A stretch of 64,000 bases of DNA from Odoribacter sp. (GCA_013824715.1 PNOH01000004.1:1-64000); one strand, 5' to 3'. Numbered from the stretch's first letter, positions 35,801 through 46,449 are shown. Numbers and translations are program-made. Notes: a model not told the origin generated them from the letters alone.

Positions 35801-37554
35801 TGGGCGATGCCGAGTATGTGAGCGCTATTGGCGCCCCGTTTGCCATCGTCGTTATCGGTGGCTTAGCGCTCAGCACCATGCTTACATTGGTGTTTATCCC
35901 AACTTTCTATTCCGGACTGGAGAATGCCATTGAATGGTTTAAGGAGCAAACATTGCGCATTAAGATCTTACAAATGGTATTGATAGCAGGTTCATTTGCA
36001 CTGATTTTCTTTAAGGTTGATTCAGGGTTGTGGCAAATGCTCGATTTTATTCTCGTAATTATAGTGGTTCCCGGATCAACCTGGTTTGTACTCAACAGTT
36101 TACGTAAAGCCGGAACCAAGCTGATAGGTGACGAGGATACACTCCATATACGCATTCAAAACCTGGTAAAAATATACGACCGTGAAGGCCAGTTTTCACG
36201 GGAATGGGAATCAGGCAAAAAAATACGCCGCCGCGCCGGTCTCGAAAAACAGTATCACACGCTCGGTGAATTCGATTACCTCATCTGGCAATTGCCGCTG
36301 TTGGGTTCCCTCATTTATTTCAGTTTTATTTACCTCGATTCGGCATTTTGGTCGCTGTTACTATCGGTCGTAATAGCACAGCTCGCACTGAGCATGTGGA
36401 AGCCGTTTGGTTTCTTCCTGAACTACAGGGCTGAAAAAACGGGCAAAAAACGGCCGCTGAAAATTTACAGATGGGTTCAGGTTTTTCTTTTCTGGATTTT
36501 ACCTGCCATTGAAGTGTTGCTGGTCTGGAAAATAGGTGGTTCAATTGGTTTGGTTGCTGCATTTGGAATTTTGTGGTACCTGGCCCTGGGGATTTCGGTT
36601 ACTTCTATAAGACTGTATCAGGAAAAAATCAATATTGATCGCATCACCGGGCGTTTCGGAACATTGCGTCGCGGTACGCTCCGACTCGTCAAACAAATTC
36701 CAATTCTTGGTAAACAGCATCAGCCTTTCAAGGCGCTTAACGGGGTTTCGCTTGATATCGGTACCGGAATGTTTGGTTTGCTTGGCCCTAACGGAGCCGG
36801 TAAATCAACCATGATGCGTATCATCTGTGGTATTCTCGAACAGAGCTACGGAAAAATCTGGATCAACGGAATCGACACCCAGGAGAAACGGGAAGAATTA
36901 CAGGGACTTATTGGTTATCTGCCCCAGGAATTCGGAACTTACGAAAATATGCCTGCTCAGGATTTTCTCGATTACCAGGCTATCCTGAAAGGCCTGAGCG
37001 ATAAGGATGAAAGGCTGCAGCGCATCGAATATGTACTGAAAGCGGTTCACATGTGGGAAAAACGGGCCGACAAAATCGGCTCCTATTCAGGAGGGATGAA
37101 ACAGCGTATCGGTATTGCACAAATCCTGCTGCACCTACCTAAAATTTTGGTGGTAGATGAGCCTACCGCCGGACTCGATCCCCGCGAACGTATCCGTTTC
37201 CGTAACTTACTGGTAGAACTCAGCCGCGAACGGATCGTGATTTTCTCCACGCACATCATCGAGGATATTTCGAGTTCGTGTAATCAGGTTGCCGTGATTA
37301 ACCGCGGACGGTTGAAATACATCGGAAAACCTTCCGAAATGGTTTATCTGGCCAAAAACATGGTTTGGCAGTTTGATTTGCTTGTTGCCGATTTCGACAA
37401 GATGGAGAACAAACAACTGGTTACCCACCACATGCGGCAGGGCGATCAGATCAGGGTGCGTTTCCTCTCCAAACAAAAACCGGCAGAGGATGCCATCATG
37501 GCCAATCCGGTTTTGGAAGATGCTTATTTGTGCCTGATCAAAGATTTAAAATGA
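32842..37554 (+). CDS. RND permease fused to an extra membrane region and a C-terminal ABC ATPase domain
   Basis: The 1570-residue protein combines two transporter types. Residues 1 to about 1035 form a complete RND permease, with TM4 motif GMLLDNSVVVLEN (Asp397-Asn398) and TM10-type VVVNNGIILID. Residues about 1037-1285 add several hydrophobic helices with a basic cytosolic stretch. Residues about 1292-1570 are a full ABC nucleotide-binding domain: Walker A GPNGAGKS at 1315-1322, signature YSGGMKQR at 1415-1422, Walker B ILVVDEP at 1435-1441 and switch STHIIED. The frame is uninterrupted. The ATPase part closely resembles the standalone ATPase at 22082. The ABC permease encoded next is its probable partner. 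Confidence 0.85.
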   Translation: MKFIIERKVLISMLFLGLSVLGYVSYKQLPVELLPNAELPFLFVQASATTEMAPEYMENQVVVPLEGAIGTLEGIESIESNVNSRQASIVVYYQKGVNFKFAYLRLQEKVNEIQSAMPENVRVNVAKVDLKQMNSQFMELQARGEGGIDRVRTIVDQDIQPDLENIDGIAAVNVYGGKQKSIEIILDTKACEAYNITPGKVRSVLSQNTRSRTYVGNLKEKTVQYFVHVTAEYDKVEDLENLVVANGPILLKDVAEVRFGVKEETSYSRVNGKDAVTILLVNDSQANMIELSAATRKVVAKLNEKMATKEIEIAEISNSADQMEENINQIMELALVGGIMAIFVLWIFLKNFRIVSFIALAIPISIFTSFNLFYAFGITINSLTLVGMALAIGMLLDNSVVVLENIYRLAGKGYAPLQAVVQGTTEVWRSIVAATLTTIVVFLPFLFSKNFMAEMLGFNVGISIISTLVVSLGVALLLVPMASYALLKRQVAKNIFYEKVTTNSRMVQIYLVFLKSCMRNPAGTVIGGIILFFLAVFISLAVSVSSLQEVENKEIRLFVTMPSGSSLESTDKTVQEIEKKLEDLAEKEDVISKIEEEEAVVTVKLKEDFEKIGDRTFAVIKNDINDRTKGIKASSISFTQTQSTRSFQGGSRNMGASFQKMMGIGSDEEKITIKGQDFKQMQAVGEDLKYFVDQLESVQSVNLSISDNRPEVHLYFNPLLMTEYNISLNNVLSEINSFSREIATNIQFKQGVDEYEIIITQKELVEGEEEKTDRNMEELRTLQVNDAQGGIHDLQDFTRIVYASGLAGINRVNQEKQIEVNYRFVSEAASSNELLAAYRYEIDELVANYNLPSGVAAEVVHEETDFSEFYFMIGASVLLIFMIMASVFESVITPVVLLFSIPLAAIGSLLALIITNNSLLNANTLTGFLILIGVVVNNGIILIDYTNILRKRGFRRSRALMTAGLSRVRPILITTITTIVGMLPLAMGDAEYVSAIGAPFAIVVIGGLALSTMLTLVFIPTFYSGLENAIEWFKEQTLRIKILQMVLIAGSFALIFFKVDSGLWQMLDFILVIIVVPGSTWFVLNSLRKAGTKLIGDEDTLHIRIQNLVKIYDREGQFSREWESGKKIRRRAGLEKQYHTLGEFDYLIWQLPLLGSLIYFSFIYLDSAFWSLLLSVVIAQLALSMWKPFGFFLNYRAEKTGKKRPLKIYRWVQVFLFWILPAIEVLLVWKIGGSIGLVAAFGILWYLALGISVTSIRLYQEKINIDRITGRFGTLRRGTLRLVKQIPILGKQHQPFKALNGVSLDIGTGMFGLLGPNGAGKSTMMRIICGILEQSYGKIWINGIDTQEKREELQGLIGYLPQEFGTYENMPAQDFLDYQAILKGLSDKDERLQRIEYVLKAVHMWEKRADKIGSYSGGMKQRIGIAQILLHLPKILVVDEPTAGLDPRERIRFRNLLVELSRERIVIFSTHIIEDISSSCNQVAVINRGRLKYIGKPSEMVYLAKNMVWQFDLLVADFDKMENKQLVTHHMRQGDQIRVRFLSKQKPAEDAIMANPVLEDAYLCLIKDLK

Positions 37555-37600
37555 TAAAACGAGCTATGCGAAATATACGCGCAGGGATAACTAGGATGAA

Positions 37601-37666
37601 AACCACATAGGCACATAGAACACATAGGAATAAAAAAAACTATGTGCCCTATGTGTCTATGTGGTT
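37601..37666. repeat. heptamer hairpin of CACATAG type
   Basis: CACATAG occurs three times in the left arm (37604, 37612, 37621) with 1- and 2-bp gaps. CTATGTG occurs three times in the right arm (37640, 37649, 37657) with the mirrored gaps. The loop is an A-rich 12-mer. It lies between the RND-ABC fusion and the ABC permease gene. Confidence 0.75.
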
Positions 37667-37693
37667 CAAACAAAATATAAAAACATAACAATT

Positions 37694-38410
37694 ATGCAAT
37701 CAATCAGTACTGCCAATCTTTGGACATTGTTCCTGAAAATGGTGAAATACAACATGAAGGTCATTTTCGGCAACCGGTTTATCTGGTTTGTTCTTGCGGC
37801 CATTGCTTTCTACTTTTTTATCGCCATTACCAACATTTACGATAACAACCAGATTGATGACGGTTTTATATACGGACTTCAGATTATGCCCGGAATTCTG
37901 CTCATCTTTTACCCGATGACTTTCGGAATTCAAAACGACCTGGATGCAGGTATTCTCGAAATCCTGTTCGGAATACCTGACTACCGCTACAAGGTATGGC
38001 TGGTGCGGTTGGTTTTGGTTTTTGTGCTGGTTTTCCTGATGATGATCGGCCTGACCGTGATGAGTTATTACCTGCTTGCCCCTGTGCCGGTTTTGGAACT
38101 GAGCTTTCAGGTGATGTTCCCGATTTATTTTTTAGGCTCGATGGCATTTATGTTTTCGACTATTATTAAAAACGGAAACGGAACGGCCGTGGTAATGGTC
38201 ATTATTGGCGTTGGGCTGCTAATTTTATCCGGAATTCTTGAACGTACGCTGTGGAATATTTTCCTGAACCCGTTTGAAATTCCGCGCCGCCTTAACGAAA
38301 TGATCTGGCAGGAAATCGCCATGAAAAACCGCATTTTCCTGGCCGTTGGTACACTGCTTTTTGTACTGTACGGACTGTTTAATTTGCAGAAAAGGGAGAA
38401 GTTTATCTAA
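37694..38410 (+). CDS. ABC-2-type permease
   Basis: From ATG 37694 this is a 238-residue inner-membrane protein with six hydrophobic helices (about residues 28-50, 62-85, 100-128, 133-155, 160-180 and 215-232). The layout is that of an ABC-2 permease half. It has no ATPase of its own nearby except the one fused to the preceding RND protein, so it is inferred to pair with that domain. A longer frame from 37661 would read through the CACATAG hairpin and is not favoured. Confidence 0.75.
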   Translation: MQSISTANLWTLFLKMVKYNMKVIFGNRFIWFVLAAIAFYFFIAITNIYDNNQIDDGFIYGLQIMPGILLIFYPMTFGIQNDLDAGILEILFGIPDYRYKVWLVRLVLVFVLVFLMMIGLTVMSYYLLAPVPVLELSFQVMFPIYFLGSMAFMFSTIIKNGNGTAVVMVIIGVGLLILSGILERTLWNIFLNPFEIPRRLNEMIWQEIAMKNRIFLAVGTLLFVLYGLFNLQKREKFI

Positions 38411-38446
38411 GGTTAGGTTGTGCTGATAAACTCAAATTATATTCGG

Positions 38447-39394
38447 ATGAAAGAACAATTTCCAGCCACCGGGAAACCGGGATTACACCCACGTAATCCG
38501 CATCGGTTCCGATACGATTTCAAACAACTGATCGGTGTTTGCCCGGAACTTGCACCTTTCGTGATCCTCAATAAATACAACACCGAGTCGGTTGATTTTG
38601 CCAATGCTGAAGCGGTAAAAACACTCAACAAAGCCATTCTCAAACTGCATTACAACCTGGATTATTGGGACATTCCGGCCAATTACCTTTGTCCGCCCAT
38701 TCCCGGAAGGGCCGATTACATTCTTCACGTTGCCGATTTGCTGGCTTCCGGGAACAAGGGTATAATTCCTGCCGGCAAATCAGTTTCTGTACTCGATATT
38801 GGTGTTGGGGCCAACTGCATTTATCCGATTATCGGAAATCAAACCTTTGGCTGGCATTTTGTTGGTTCCGATATCGATCCGGTGGCCATCAGGGTTGCAC
38901 AAAAGATCATCGATTCCAATATTAGCCTGAAAGGAAAGATTGAATTACGGCTCCAAACCAAAGCTTCCAATATTTTCAGCAATATTCTGAAACCGGGCGA
39001 ACACTTCGATTTGTCCGTCTGCAATCCTCCTTTCCATACCTCACAAGAAATGGCATCCGAAGGTACAATCAGGAAAAACCGCAATTTAAAAATGAAGGTT
39101 GAAAAAATTCCGGCATTAAATTTTGGAGGGCAAAGCAACGAATTATGGTGCGATGGCGGCGAAGCTGAATTCCTGCGACGGATGGTCAAGCAAAGTTCTG
39201 AATTGCCCTATTGCTGTAAATGGTTTAGCTCCCTGGTCTCGAAAAAATCCAATCTTCCGGGGATTTTTAAAGCCCTTCAGAAATCAGGGGCAAAGGAGGT
39301 CCGGGTCATTAAAATGGGGCATGGTCAGAAGCAAAGCCGAATCGTTTGCTGGACTTTTCTTTCAGATAAGCAGCAAACCCAACCACGAAAGTAA
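38447..39394 (+). CDS. rlmF: 23S rRNA (adenine(1618)-N6)-methyltransferase RlmF
   Basis: From ATG 38447 the 315-residue protein begins with the RlmF hallmark KPGLHPRNPHRFRYDF. It contains the SAM-binding LDIGVGANCIYP near residue 115 and the NPPFH catalytic motif at 193-197. It methylates N6 of A1618 in 23S rRNA. A frame opening at 38420 would add nine atypical residues. It follows the export locus by 36 bp but is functionally unrelated. Confidence 0.92.
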   Translation: MKEQFPATGKPGLHPRNPHRFRYDFKQLIGVCPELAPFVILNKYNTESVDFANAEAVKTLNKAILKLHYNLDYWDIPANYLCPPIPGRADYILHVADLLASGNKGIIPAGKSVSVLDIGVGANCIYPIIGNQTFGWHFVGSDIDPVAIRVAQKIIDSNISLKGKIELRLQTKASNIFSNILKPGEHFDLSVCNPPFHTSQEMASEGTIRKNRNLKMKVEKIPALNFGGQSNELWCDGGEAEFLRRMVKQSSELPYCCKWFSSLVSKKSNLPGIFKALQKSGAKEVRVIKMGHGQKQSRIVCWTFLSDKQQTQPRK

Positions 39395-39440
39395 TTCAGC
39401 CCTTCAATAATTCAATCCTTCAGTAATTCAGTCCTTCAAA
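39393..39440. repeat. 16-bp tandem repeat, three copies
   Basis: AATTCAGCCCTTCAAT, AATTCAATCCTTCAGT and AATTCAGTCCTTCAA follow in direct tandem, starting at the rlmF stop codon. It is another short-period repeat in a spacer, with a longer unit than the heptamer elements. Confidence 0.6.
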
Positions 39441-39519
39441 ATATCCCCACTTTTAGGGATTTCACACCTCAGGCAGCCTATATACTTTTGGCAGTATAAA
39501 ATCACAACTAAAAAAGTAT

Positions 39520-40728
39520 ATGAAACGAATCTTATTTTCCACAGTATTATTGCTTACTGCCTTTTTTATACAGGCCCAGCCATCGGAACCAATAAAATCC
39601 GTCTATCAGAATGTAGCCGACAAATTGTTAGCGTCTGACAACAAACTCACCGTTGGTGGCTACGGCGAGGTGCATTACCACCAGCCACTAAATTCAGAAA
39701 TACGCCAGAACGGAGAACTCGACGTGCACCGTATGGTGATGCTTTTTGGCTACCAATTCAGCGACCGCACGCAATTTGTAACTGAGCTCGAATTCGAACA
39801 TGTTTCTGAAGTGTACGTCGAACAAGCCTTTCTTCAGCACAAAATCAACAAATCCGTCAACTTCCGCGGAGGTTTGCTTTTAATCCCGATGGGGATTGTG
39901 AACGAATACCACGAACCAACCACGTTTAATGGGGTCGAACGACCGCTGGTTGACAACAAAATTTCTCCAACAACCTGGCGCGAAGTTGGCTTCGGTTTCT
40001 CCGGAACTATTCAACCTGCATCGTTAAAATATCAGGTTTATCTTGTAAATGGTTTTAACGGCTACGATGGAACTGCCAAACTTAACGGCAAAAACGGCTT
40101 ACGAAGCGGCCGGCAAAAAGGCGCTTCATCGTACATCAGTTCACCAAACTTTACCGGAAAAGTGGAGTTTTACGGAATCAGAGGCCTGAATGTGGGATTG
40201 TCAGGATATTTTGGCGATACCCAAAGCAAGCTGTACAACGGAATTGCCAAAGACAATGCTGCAGCCTTAGCCAAAGCTGATTCCTCAGTCGTAGGAGTTA
40301 AGATGCTTGGATTGGATGCCCGTTACACACTGAAAGGGCTTCAATTACGCGGACAGTTTTATCAGCTTGGTTTGTCGAATGCCGGCCAGTACAACAAGTT
40401 TACCGGCAAAAAGGGTGGACCGCTGAACGATTTGGGAAGCTCAATGACCGGCTACTATATTGAGGCAGGCTACAATGTTTTCCGGCATTTCGAAAAAGTA
40501 AATACCCAACTGGTACCTTTCGTAAGGCTTGAAGGCTACGACACTCATGCCAAAGTGCCATCGAATATCACCAAAAACAAATCGTACAAAAACTCGGTCA
40601 TTACAAGTGGCTTAACCCTGATACTGGCACGCGGAGCCGTTCTGAAAACCGATATGCAATGGGTAAAACCTGAAGGTGCAAGCAACTATTCAAAAGTCTT
40701 TAGTGCAGGTTTGGGGGTAATGTTTTAA
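39520..40728 (+). CDS. outer-membrane porin of unknown specificity
   Basis: The 402-residue protein has a signal peptide ending FFIQAQP and a beta-barrel pattern, with KLTVGGYGEVHYHQP as first strand and a terminal LGVMF. The motif HRMVMLFGYQFSDRTQFVTE resembles OprP/phosphate-selective-type porins broadly. It lies 13 bp ahead of the FMN-binding protein gene, so the two are probably one operon. The promoter region just upstream has a TATAC/GTATA inverted pair. Confidence 0.75.
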   Translation: MKRILFSTVLLLTAFFIQAQPSEPIKSVYQNVADKLLASDNKLTVGGYGEVHYHQPLNSEIRQNGELDVHRMVMLFGYQFSDRTQFVTELEFEHVSEVYVEQAFLQHKINKSVNFRGGLLLIPMGIVNEYHEPTTFNGVERPLVDNKISPTTWREVGFGFSGTIQPASLKYQVYLVNGFNGYDGTAKLNGKNGLRSGRQKGASSYISSPNFTGKVEFYGIRGLNVGLSGYFGDTQSKLYNGIAKDNAAALAKADSSVVGVKMLGLDARYTLKGLQLRGQFYQLGLSNAGQYNKFTGKKGGPLNDLGSSMTGYYIEAGYNVFRHFEKVNTQLVPFVRLEGYDTHAKVPSNITKNKSYKNSVITSGLTLILARGAVLKTDMQWVKPEGASNYSKVFSAGLGVMF

Positions 40729-40741
40729 TAAATATAAAACC

Positions 40742-41311
40742 ATGTTCAAACTGTTCATACTAATATTCAACCTTTGGGCTGTGACGGTTTCGTTGCCGCC
40801 CAAGGGATTTGATTTCGAAGACAAGACCCTTCACAAGGAACTCCTTAAGCTCAGAGGAACTGACCAGGCTGAATGGAAAGAATTTATTGTGCCGGAATCA
40901 CTTCTGTCAACTTATGCCATTCCGGGGAAATTTCTTGTTCTGGATGAATTGAACGGCCAAAAAAAATACATTTATGTCGGAAGGGTGAATAGCTGCCGTC
41001 AGGGTGGCTGTTCAAACCCCGCCCAGGCCCTGAGCATTGAAACACCTGAATATTTTGACTATTTGGTTGTGTTCGATGCCAATCTTTTGGTGCAGCAGGT
41101 GAAAGTGTACAATTATCAGGCTACTCACGGGCAGGAAGTGACCAACAAAGGCTGGCTGAAACAATTTCAGGGGTACGATGGCCGCCGTACACTCACGGTC
41201 GGTAAAAGCATCGACGCCATTTCGGGGGCTACCGTTTCGGTTTTCGGAATCACCAACGATATTCAGGAAAAAACACAATTACTGAAGAAATTAGTCGAAG
41301 GGAAGAATTAG
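40742..41311 (+). CDS. exported FMN-binding domain protein (probable covalent flavoprotein)
   Basis: The 189-residue protein has an N-terminal hydrophobic export segment and a C-terminal FMN-binding domain. The segment DAISGATVSVFG (about residues 158-169) matches the SGAT flavinylation signature, whose threonine receives FMN from ApbE in RnfG/NqrC-type proteins. It should work outside the cytoplasm as an electron carrier. It is coupled to an outer-membrane porin gene, and no ApbE gene is in the window. Confidence 0.75.
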   Translation: MFKLFILIFNLWAVTVSLPPKGFDFEDKTLHKELLKLRGTDQAEWKEFIVPESLLSTYAIPGKFLVLDELNGQKKYIYVGRVNSCRQGGCSNPAQALSIETPEYFDYLVVFDANLLVQQVKVYNYQATHGQEVTNKGWLKQFQGYDGRRTLTVGKSIDAISGATVSVFGITNDIQEKTQLLKKLVEGKN

Positions 41312-41411
41312 TTTCTAATTTTTGGAGAGATGCTGAAACAAGTTCAGCATGACTTCGCAAGCTGAAACTTTTTGCGTATTTTTCTCCTGAATTTCAATTC
41401 AGGATTCAACC

Positions 41412-42560
41412 ATGCGCATTGTAATTGCACCCGACTCGTTTAAAGATTGTTTATCGGCAACTCAAGTGGCAGCGGCTATTTCAGGCGGAATAAAACGGGT
41501 TGTTCCTGAAGCTGAAACAATCTGCATACCAATGGCCGACGGGGGCGAAGGAACTGTTGAAGCATTGGTTACGGCCACCTCCGGGAAAATCATTCCGACA
41601 CCTTCAGTTGATGCCTTGAACCGGCCAATCCAATCGTTCTACGGAATTCTGGGCGAAGGCAAAACGGTAGTGATCGAAATGGCTGCCGCTTCGGGTATAG
41701 AATTTTTATCTCAAGAAGAGCTAAATCCACTCATTGCCTCCACGTATGGAACCGGTTTGCTCCTGAAAGCCGCGATGGAAGCTGGTTTTACCGATATAAT
41801 TATGGCAATTGGCGGAAGCGCGACCAATGATGGCGGCGCCGGAATGGCTCAAGCGCTCGGGTTTAAACTTCTGGATAAAAGCAATAATCCTATTGTCCCG
41901 GGAGGTGGTTCTTTGGGAGAACTTCACACAATCGATCGTTCAAATGTTCGTCCTTTGCTCAATAAGGTCCGGATTACAATAGCCTGCGACGTCCGGAATC
42001 CGCTTTTGGGTCCTTCCGGCGCGACCCGGGTTTACGGCCCGCAAAAAGGTGCAACACCTGAAATGCTTCATCAACTTGAAAGTAACCTTGCCCATTTCGC
42101 CCGAATCCTGGACAGGGAATTTGGAACGGACTGGTCTGATCTGCCAGGGTCAGGGGCTGCCGGGGGATTGGGGTTCGGGCTCCTGAACTTCTGCCAGGCT
42201 GAGATCGTTCCCGGATTCGGTCTGATCAGTCAGATCACTCATCTGGAAGAACATATCCGAAAGGCATCACTGGTTTTTACCGGCGAAGGGAAAATTGATG
42301 CTCAAACAATTTTCGGTAAAACAATAAGCGGAATAGGCAAACTCGCTAAAAAATATCAGGTTCCGGTTATTGCCCTTTGCGGGAAGATGGAGGATGACCT
42401 GAACGAGCTTTATAATCAGGGAGTAACTTCCGTTTTTGCAATCGGAGATAAACCGATGAGCCTCACCGAATCAAAAGAACGGGCTTCTGAACTGCTGGAA
42501 GCTACAACAGAACGAATCATGCGGATCATTCAGTTTCAGGCAAAAAACACCCAATCCTGA
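41412..42560 (+). CDS. glxK: glycerate kinase
   Basis: The 382-residue cytoplasmic enzyme matches the GlxK/GarK family. It begins IVIAPDSFKDCLSATQVA and carries MADGGEGTVEAL (about 41-52), the IGGSATNDGGAGMAQALG loop (about 135-152) and FTGEGKIDAQT (about 294-304). It phosphorylates D-glycerate to 2-phosphoglycerate. It stands alone, 100 bp after the FMN protein, and links glycerate or sugar-acid breakdown to glycolysis. Confidence 0.92.
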   Translation: MRIVIAPDSFKDCLSATQVAAAISGGIKRVVPEAETICIPMADGGEGTVEALVTATSGKIIPTPSVDALNRPIQSFYGILGEGKTVVIEMAAASGIEFLSQEELNPLIASTYGTGLLLKAAMEAGFTDIIMAIGGSATNDGGAGMAQALGFKLLDKSNNPIVPGGGSLGELHTIDRSNVRPLLNKVRITIACDVRNPLLGPSGATRVYGPQKGATPEMLHQLESNLAHFARILDREFGTDWSDLPGSGAAGGLGFGLLNFCQAEIVPGFGLISQITHLEEHIRKASLVFTGEGKIDAQTIFGKTISGIGKLAKKYQVPVIALCGKMEDDLNELYNQGVTSVFAIGDKPMSLTESKERASELLEATTERIMRIIQFQAKNTQS

Positions 42561-42661
42561 ATTTTATTAAATCACCGCTTTGTGAAATCCGGTTTCGTTA
42601 CCTACTTTTATCCGAAATACAAATGACTGAAAACCGACCATAAATTAAAATTACACCTGAT

Positions 42662-44592
<1,931 letters not shown>

Positions 44593-44634
44593 AACTATTT
44601 TGTGGCGTAAAAAAACCTGATAATTGCAAATGCG

Positions 44635-46449
44635 ATGAACCTGACTTTGCGAAAAAAACTGACGATTGGAGTAATGATCGTGCTGTTACAGATTTTAATG
44701 ATCATTGTGGGCGTACAGATGATTACCCGTTCGTTTAAAAAGACCACTGAAAAACTAATCGTCGAATACCACGAATTACACGCCCTTCAGGAATTTAAAA
44801 TGTCGATGGGAAAATTGCTGGTCATGGTGAATGGGCTAAGCTATAATTACAATACGATTCAGAAATCAGAATTGAATTACATTACAGTCGAATCGAGGGC
44901 AAACCTGGAAAAATGCAAACAGGTTCTGACCCGGTTCCATAACTACGATTTTGTGTCGGAACTGGAAACAATGATGAGCAGGTTGGAAAATTCAGTAAAA
45001 AAACTGGAGCAATCTGATGCAGGGGAAAAAGTTTTAATAAACAATGTCATTTCAGAAATAAACAATAGTATCATTAAGTCTGATTTATTAATAGATGAAA
45101 CAAAATTCGAAATTAATATTTATGAGCAAAAAAGTAAAACGGCCATCCTTCATGGTTCTTTTACGATCATTTCGTTTGGGCTTATACTTATGGCCTTGTT
45201 GTTGATTGGTGGATTGGTGTTCGTTCGAAACCTGACCAAACCCATAGGGGCGCTGGTTGAAACAAGCCGAAGGATAAGCAGTGGAGAGAAAAGTCTAAGG
45301 GTCCAGGTTGATTCGAAAGATGAGTTTCTGGTGTTGGCCGATTCGTTTAATGAAATGCTGGATACCCTCGACAGGACTACGGTCTCAGAAGAGTATCTTA
45401 AAAGTATTGTAGATAACTTATTTGGCGCATTGGTAGTCGTTGACAAGAAATGCATCATCCGTTCAGTAAATAAATCAGCGTTGGATTTGTTTGGATATTC
45501 GCAGGCCGAACTTATAAACAAGCACATTTCACTGCTTTTTGGTGGAATAAATACCGATGGATTGGAAACACAGCCAGAGGAAATATTTCTGGAAAATTAT
45601 GCGAAAATCCTAAGGGGCCAAACTGAAATTGTGCGTAAAAACGAAAACACGGTCCCGGTTCTAACCACCTGTACCATACTTAAAAACAAACACAACGAAA
45701 CGGAAGGATTGATTATTGTTGGGCACGATTTGACCGAAAGAAAGGCTCACGCCGACGAAATTGAGCGGATAAGAAATGAGCGGCTTATCGCGATTAACGA
45801 GGCACAAGAGGAAGAGCGCATGAGAATAGCCACCGACATCCACGATGGACTTGGGCAAATGCTTACTTCCATCTATTATTCCCTTCAGGAATTGAGACAT
45901 GGGGAAAAAGTGGAAGAGACGCTGGTACAAAAAATACAGAAACAAATTGATTCGGTTATACTGGAAGCAAAAAATATCGCCTACAACCTTATCCCTATTG
46001 TCCTGAAAGATTTTGGACTGTTGGCAGCTATCCAAAACCTCATGGACAAGGCGAACCACCTGAAAGAAATTACGTTCAGGTTTAATTCGTACGATTTCAG
46101 CGACCGCCTCGAACCTAAACTCGAAAAAGCCATTTACCGGATTTGTCAGGAATCGGTAAATAACATCATCAAACACTCCAAAGCAAAAAATGCCAGCTTC
46201 CAGCTTTTCAGGACCGATGAACTGATCGTGCTCAATATTGAAGATGACGGCATCGGATTTGAAACTGGTTTTCTGGATTTACAGGTAAGCAAGCTTGGGA
46301 TAGGCCTGATCAGTATCCGTGAACGGGTTACAGCATTTAATGGTACATTTACCATCGACTCACAGGTTGATAGAGGCACCGAATTGATTGTTGAAATTCC
46401 ATACAAAAAAAACAATATTTATGGAACATATCAGAGTTTTAATAGCTGA
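44635..46449 (+). CDS. sensor histidine kinase (HAMP, PAS, HisKA_3)
   Basis: The 604-residue membrane kinase has two helices (about 10-31 and 178-203) around a helical sensor region. HAMP (about 200-255) and PAS (about 262-375) follow, then a NarX/DegS-type dimerisation domain with phospho-accepting His403 in ATDIHDGLGQ, and an ATPase domain ending in EDDGIGFETG and GIGLISIRERV. Its stop lies 29 bp inside the response-regulator gene, so the pair is translationally coupled. A quinone or periplasmic redox signal is plausible given the cytochrome genes downstream. Confidence 0.9.
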   Translation: MNLTLRKKLTIGVMIVLLQILMIIVGVQMITRSFKKTTEKLIVEYHELHALQEFKMSMGKLLVMVNGLSYNYNTIQKSELNYITVESRANLEKCKQVLTRFHNYDFVSELETMMSRLENSVKKLEQSDAGEKVLINNVISEINNSIIKSDLLIDETKFEINIYEQKSKTAILHGSFTIISFGLILMALLLIGGLVFVRNLTKPIGALVETSRRISSGEKSLRVQVDSKDEFLVLADSFNEMLDTLDRTTVSEEYLKSIVDNLFGALVVVDKKCIIRSVNKSALDLFGYSQAELINKHISLLFGGINTDGLETQPEEIFLENYAKILRGQTEIVRKNENTVPVLTTCTILKNKHNETEGLIIVGHDLTERKAHADEIERIRNERLIAINEAQEEERMRIATDIHDGLGQMLTSIYYSLQELRHGEKVEETLVQKIQKQIDSVILEAKNIAYNLIPIVLKDFGLLAAIQNLMDKANHLKEITFRFNSYDFSDRLEPKLEKAIYRICQESVNNIIKHSKAKNASFQLFRTDELIVLNIEDDGIGFETGFLDLQVSKLGIGLISIRERVTAFNGTFTIDSQVDRGTELIVEIPYKKNNIYGTYQSFNS

